Shown here: piece by piece, positions 1 through 7,218 of the stretch
How positions within the stretch are numbered: position 1 is the first letter of the stretch
Layout: each line of letters opens with the position of its first letter
From: JALZAA01 sp046727755
GTDB taxonomy: Bacteria > Actinomycetota > Acidimicrobiia > IMCC26256 > JACDBD01
Assembly (NCBI GenBank): GCA_046727755.1
Contig: JBKPDG010000095.1
Span: 1 to 7,218, forward strand
Direction: 5' to 3'
DNA: 7,218 nt
The notes under the pieces: generated by a model
Told to the model about the DNA's origin: nothing
Seen by the model: only the letters and a program-made list of their open reading frames with translations
The model's database searches: none
Translations under genes and position numbers: made by a program

Positions 1-36
1 GACATGGGACTACCCCGTGCTCCTCTACTCCGGTGG
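1..36 (-). other. Region after fusA with a possible start of the next gene
   Basis: After the fusA stop the transcript reads through 31 bases to an ATG at 3-5, followed by TC at the window edge. GAGGAG lies 14 bases before this ATG, further than usual, and GGGG lies closer. In the standard str operon the next gene is tuf (EF-Tu), so this may be its first codon, but only five bases are visible and the assignment rests on gene order alone. Confidence 0.25.
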
Positions 37-2160
<2,124 letters not shown>

Positions 2161-2194
2161 CTCTCTCTATCTCGCTCTTCTTCTTCTTCTTCTC
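2161..2194 (-). promoter_or_regulatory. Purine-rich leader abutting the fusA ATG, with (GAA)5
   Basis: Read on the minus strand, the 34 bases before the fusA ATG contain only two pyrimidines. They include five GAA units (2178-2192) and end in GAGAGAG directly against the ATG. There is no clear AGGAGG-type core at the usual distance from this ATG. Such a tract should be unstructured, in contrast to the GC-rich spacer before it, and could act as a ribosome landing site. This role is inference. Confidence 0.45.
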
Positions 2195-2208
2195 GTCGGC
2201 TGGCCGCC

Positions 2209-2272
2209 GAGTTGAGCGAGGCGGCCGCCGGTGGTCGCCGCCGCCGGCCGTCGGCGCCGGAGTGGAGCGAGG
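2209..2272 (+). repeat. Imperfect 13-base direct repeat in the rpsG-fusA spacer
   Basis: GAGTTGAGCGAGG (2209-2221) and GAGTGGAGCGAGG (2260-2272) match at 12 of 13 positions, 51 bases apart, each flanked by GC-rich sequence. The function is unknown. They may be degenerate copies of a short genomic repeat or a local duplication. Confidence 0.4.
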
Positions 2273-2298
2273 GCGCCGGGCTCGTGGGTGGGTGGGGG
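2271..2298 (+). promoter_or_regulatory. G-quadruplex motif on the fusA template strand
   Basis: Five G-tracts of three or more occur in 28 bases of the plus strand: 2271-2273, 2278-2280, 2286-2288, 2290-2292 and 2294-2298, with loops of 4, 5, 1 and 1 bases. This satisfies the common G3+N1-7 four-tract rule. The plus strand is the template for rpsG-fusA transcription, so the structure would form in DNA and not in the mRNA. The matching RNA is C-rich. Folding and function are inferred from the motif only. Confidence 0.45.
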
Positions 2299-2319
2299 CC
2301 GGCGGCGGTGTGCCGCCGG
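2299..2319 (-). promoter_or_regulatory. Perfect 8-bp GC hairpin in the rpsG-fusA spacer
   Basis: CCGGCGGC (2299-2306) and GCCGCCGG (2312-2319) are exact inverted repeats around a 5-base loop (ACACC in the transcript). The stem is entirely G-C pairs and should be very stable. It is followed in the transcript by a C-rich stretch, not a run of U, so it does not look like a standard intrinsic terminator. It could be an mRNA-stabilising, attenuating or processing structure between rpsG and fusA. Confidence 0.5.
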
Positions 2320-2324
2320 TGGCC

Positions 2325-2339
2325 GCCGGTCGGACCGGC
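2325..2339 (-). promoter_or_regulatory. Small GC hairpin just after the rpsG stop
   Basis: GCCGG (2325-2329) and CCGGC (2335-2339) are exact inverted repeats around a 5-base loop, which could tighten by a further 2 bp. The stem begins 13 bases beyond the rpsG stop codon in the direction of transcription. No U-tract follows. One arm overlaps a GCCGCCGG copy that could instead pair with 2299-2306, so the two hairpins could exchange partners. Confidence 0.4.
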
Positions 2340-2352
2340 GACTACGCGAGCG

Positions 2353-2823
2353 TCACCACCGGTAGTGGGCGAACGCTCGGTTGCTCTCGGCCATCTTCTG
2401 CAGGTCGTCCTTGCGCTTGATCGCGGCGCCGAGCCCGTTGCCGGCGTCCATCAGCTCGGCGGCCAGCCGCTCGGACATCGTCTTCTCGCGGCGCTGCCGG
2501 GCGTACCCGACGATCCAGCGGATGGCGAGCGTGGTCGCCCGCCGGGGTCGCACCTCCACCGGCACCTGGTACGTCGCACCGCCGACCCGGCGGCTCTTCA
2601 CCTCGAGCACCGGCCGGACGTTCTCGACGGCGCGCTTCACCGTCGCCACCGGCTCGGTGCCGGTCTTGCGCTCGATCTCGGACAGCGCGTCGTACACGAT
2701 CTTCTCCGACAACGAGCGCTTGCCTCGCTGCAGGAGCTTGTTCACGAGCTGGGTGACCACGACCGACCGGTGCACCGGGTCGGGCATGAGGTCACGACGG
2801 GGCGCCGAGCCCTTGCGAGGCAC
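2353..2823 (-). CDS. rpsG: 30S ribosomal protein S7
   Basis: S7 nucleates assembly of the 30S head by binding the 3' major domain of 16S rRNA and contacts tRNA near the E site. The 156-residue length is the family norm. The N-terminus PRKGSAPRRDLMPDP, the conserved segment around KLLQRGKRSLSE (29-40), the beta-hairpin VGGATYQVPVEV (80-91) followed by the basic RPRR (92-95), and the tail NRAFAHYRW (148-156) are all typical. The start codon is GTG (2821-2823). It lies 3 bp after the rpsL stop, with AAGGAAGG seven bases upstream inside the end of rpsL, so the two genes are probably translationally coupled. An internal ATG at codon 13 would remove conserved residues and is unlikely. In E. coli, S7 represses the str operon through a structured rpsL-rpsG intergenic region; that region is absent here, so any feedback must work differently. 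Confidence 0.98.
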   Translation of the reverse strand: MPRKGSAPRRDLMPDPVHRSVVVTQLVNKLLQRGKRSLSEKIVYDALSEIERKTGTEPVATVKRAVENVRPVLEVKSRRVGGATYQVPVEVRPRRATTLAIRWIVGYARQRREKTMSERLAAELMDAGNGLGAAIKRKDDLQKMAESNRAFAHYRW

Positions 2824-2826
2824 CGG

Positions 2827-3198
<372 letters not shown>

Positions 3199-3257
3199 GC
3201 TGATGCTCCGCTCTGGATGCGTCTGACTTCGTTGTCGTGACGCGAAACGGGACGATG
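3199..3257 (-). other. rpoC-rpsL spacer
   Basis: These 59 bases hold the rpsL ribosome binding site and nothing else I can name. I see no convincing hairpin with a U-tract and no clear promoter, so readthrough from rpoC into rpsL is the simplest reading. Cotranscription is inference. Confidence 0.5.
3206..3213 (-). promoter_or_regulatory. Ribosome binding site of rpsL
   Basis: GAGCGGAG, with its GGAG core at 3206-3209, ends seven bases before the rpsL GTG. It fixes the S12 start in a frame that otherwise runs open into rpoC. Confidence 0.65.

Positions 3258-7218
<3,961 letters not shown>

Larger units (their letters stand above)
2161..2352 (-). other. rpsG-fusA intergenic spacer, GC-rich and structured
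   Basis: No gene is visible in these 192 bases. The spacer is unusually long compared with the 3-bp rpsL-rpsG gap. Apart from its fusA-proximal end it is almost entirely G and C. It holds two compact hairpins near rpsG, a G-quadruplex motif, and several copies of GCCGCCGG (2224-2231, 2240-2247, 2312-2319, 2322-2329). Each copy could pair with the single CCGGCGGC at 2299-2306. I found no convincing -35/-10 promoter and no U-tract terminator. The final 34 bases before fusA form a purine-rich leader. It is most likely a transcribed leader between cotranscribed genes; a regulatory role is inference. Confidence 0.6.

Noticed and set aside
2220..2229. The palindrome GGCGGCCGCC as a possible operator.
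   Set aside because: Short GC palindromes are expected by chance in sequence this rich in GCC/GGC units, and no second site was found.
2299..2339. Rho-independent terminator after rpsG.
   Set aside because: The hairpins are strong, but no U-tract follows either of them in the transcript; the next bases are C-rich.
2195..2352. A dedicated fusA promoter in the spacer.
   Set aside because: No -35/-10 pair with reasonable match and spacing could be found in the GC-rich sequence; a non-canonical promoter cannot be excluded.

Overview
The window is a stretch of high-GC bacterial chromosome carrying core housekeeping genes, all transcribed from the minus strand. In transcription order (right to left) they are rpoC (5' end cut by the window edge), rpsL, rpsG and fusA. 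This is the junction of the rpoBC operon with the classical str operon (rpsL-rpsG-fusA-tuf). The next gene, probably tuf, would begin at or just past the left edge. The genes are intact apart from the rpoC edge truncation. I found no mobile elements, RNA genes, CRISPR arrays or accessory genes.

The organism is most likely an actinobacterium (Actinomycetota). The evidence is: strong G/C preference at third codon positions; GTG starts for rpsL and rpsG; an S12 N-terminus (PTIQQLVRKGRR) of the actinobacterial kind; and a coiled-coil-like insertion of about 90 residues in the beta' N-terminal region, at the place where actinobacterial RpoC proteins carry one. The direct rpoC-rpsL adjacency (59 bp) differs from what I recall of Mycobacterium and Streptomyces. 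The trigger-loop flank (FHTGGVAGEDITHGLPRV) also differs from the usual mycobacterial form. A deep-branching class such as Acidimicrobiia is plausible, but this is inference.

Layout: 1-36, downstream of fusA with a possible next start codon; 37-2160, fusA (EF-G); 2161-2352, a very GC-rich 192-bp spacer with hairpins, a G-quadruplex motif and a purine-rich fusA leader; 2353-2823, rpsG (S7); 2827-3198, rpsL (S12), only 3 bp from rpsG; 3199-3257, a short spacer; 3258-7218, rpoC (RNA polymerase beta'). Together the genes encode an RNA polymerase subunit, two proteins of the small ribosomal subunit (decoding centre and head) and the translocation GTPase, so the region couples synthesis of the transcription and translation machinery.

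I see no undescribed system here. The points worth a second look are a natural arginine at S12 position 88 (a streptomycin-resistance position), the structured rpsG-fusA spacer, an uncertain fusA start, and an acidic Gly/Glu/Ser repeat tail on RpoC.
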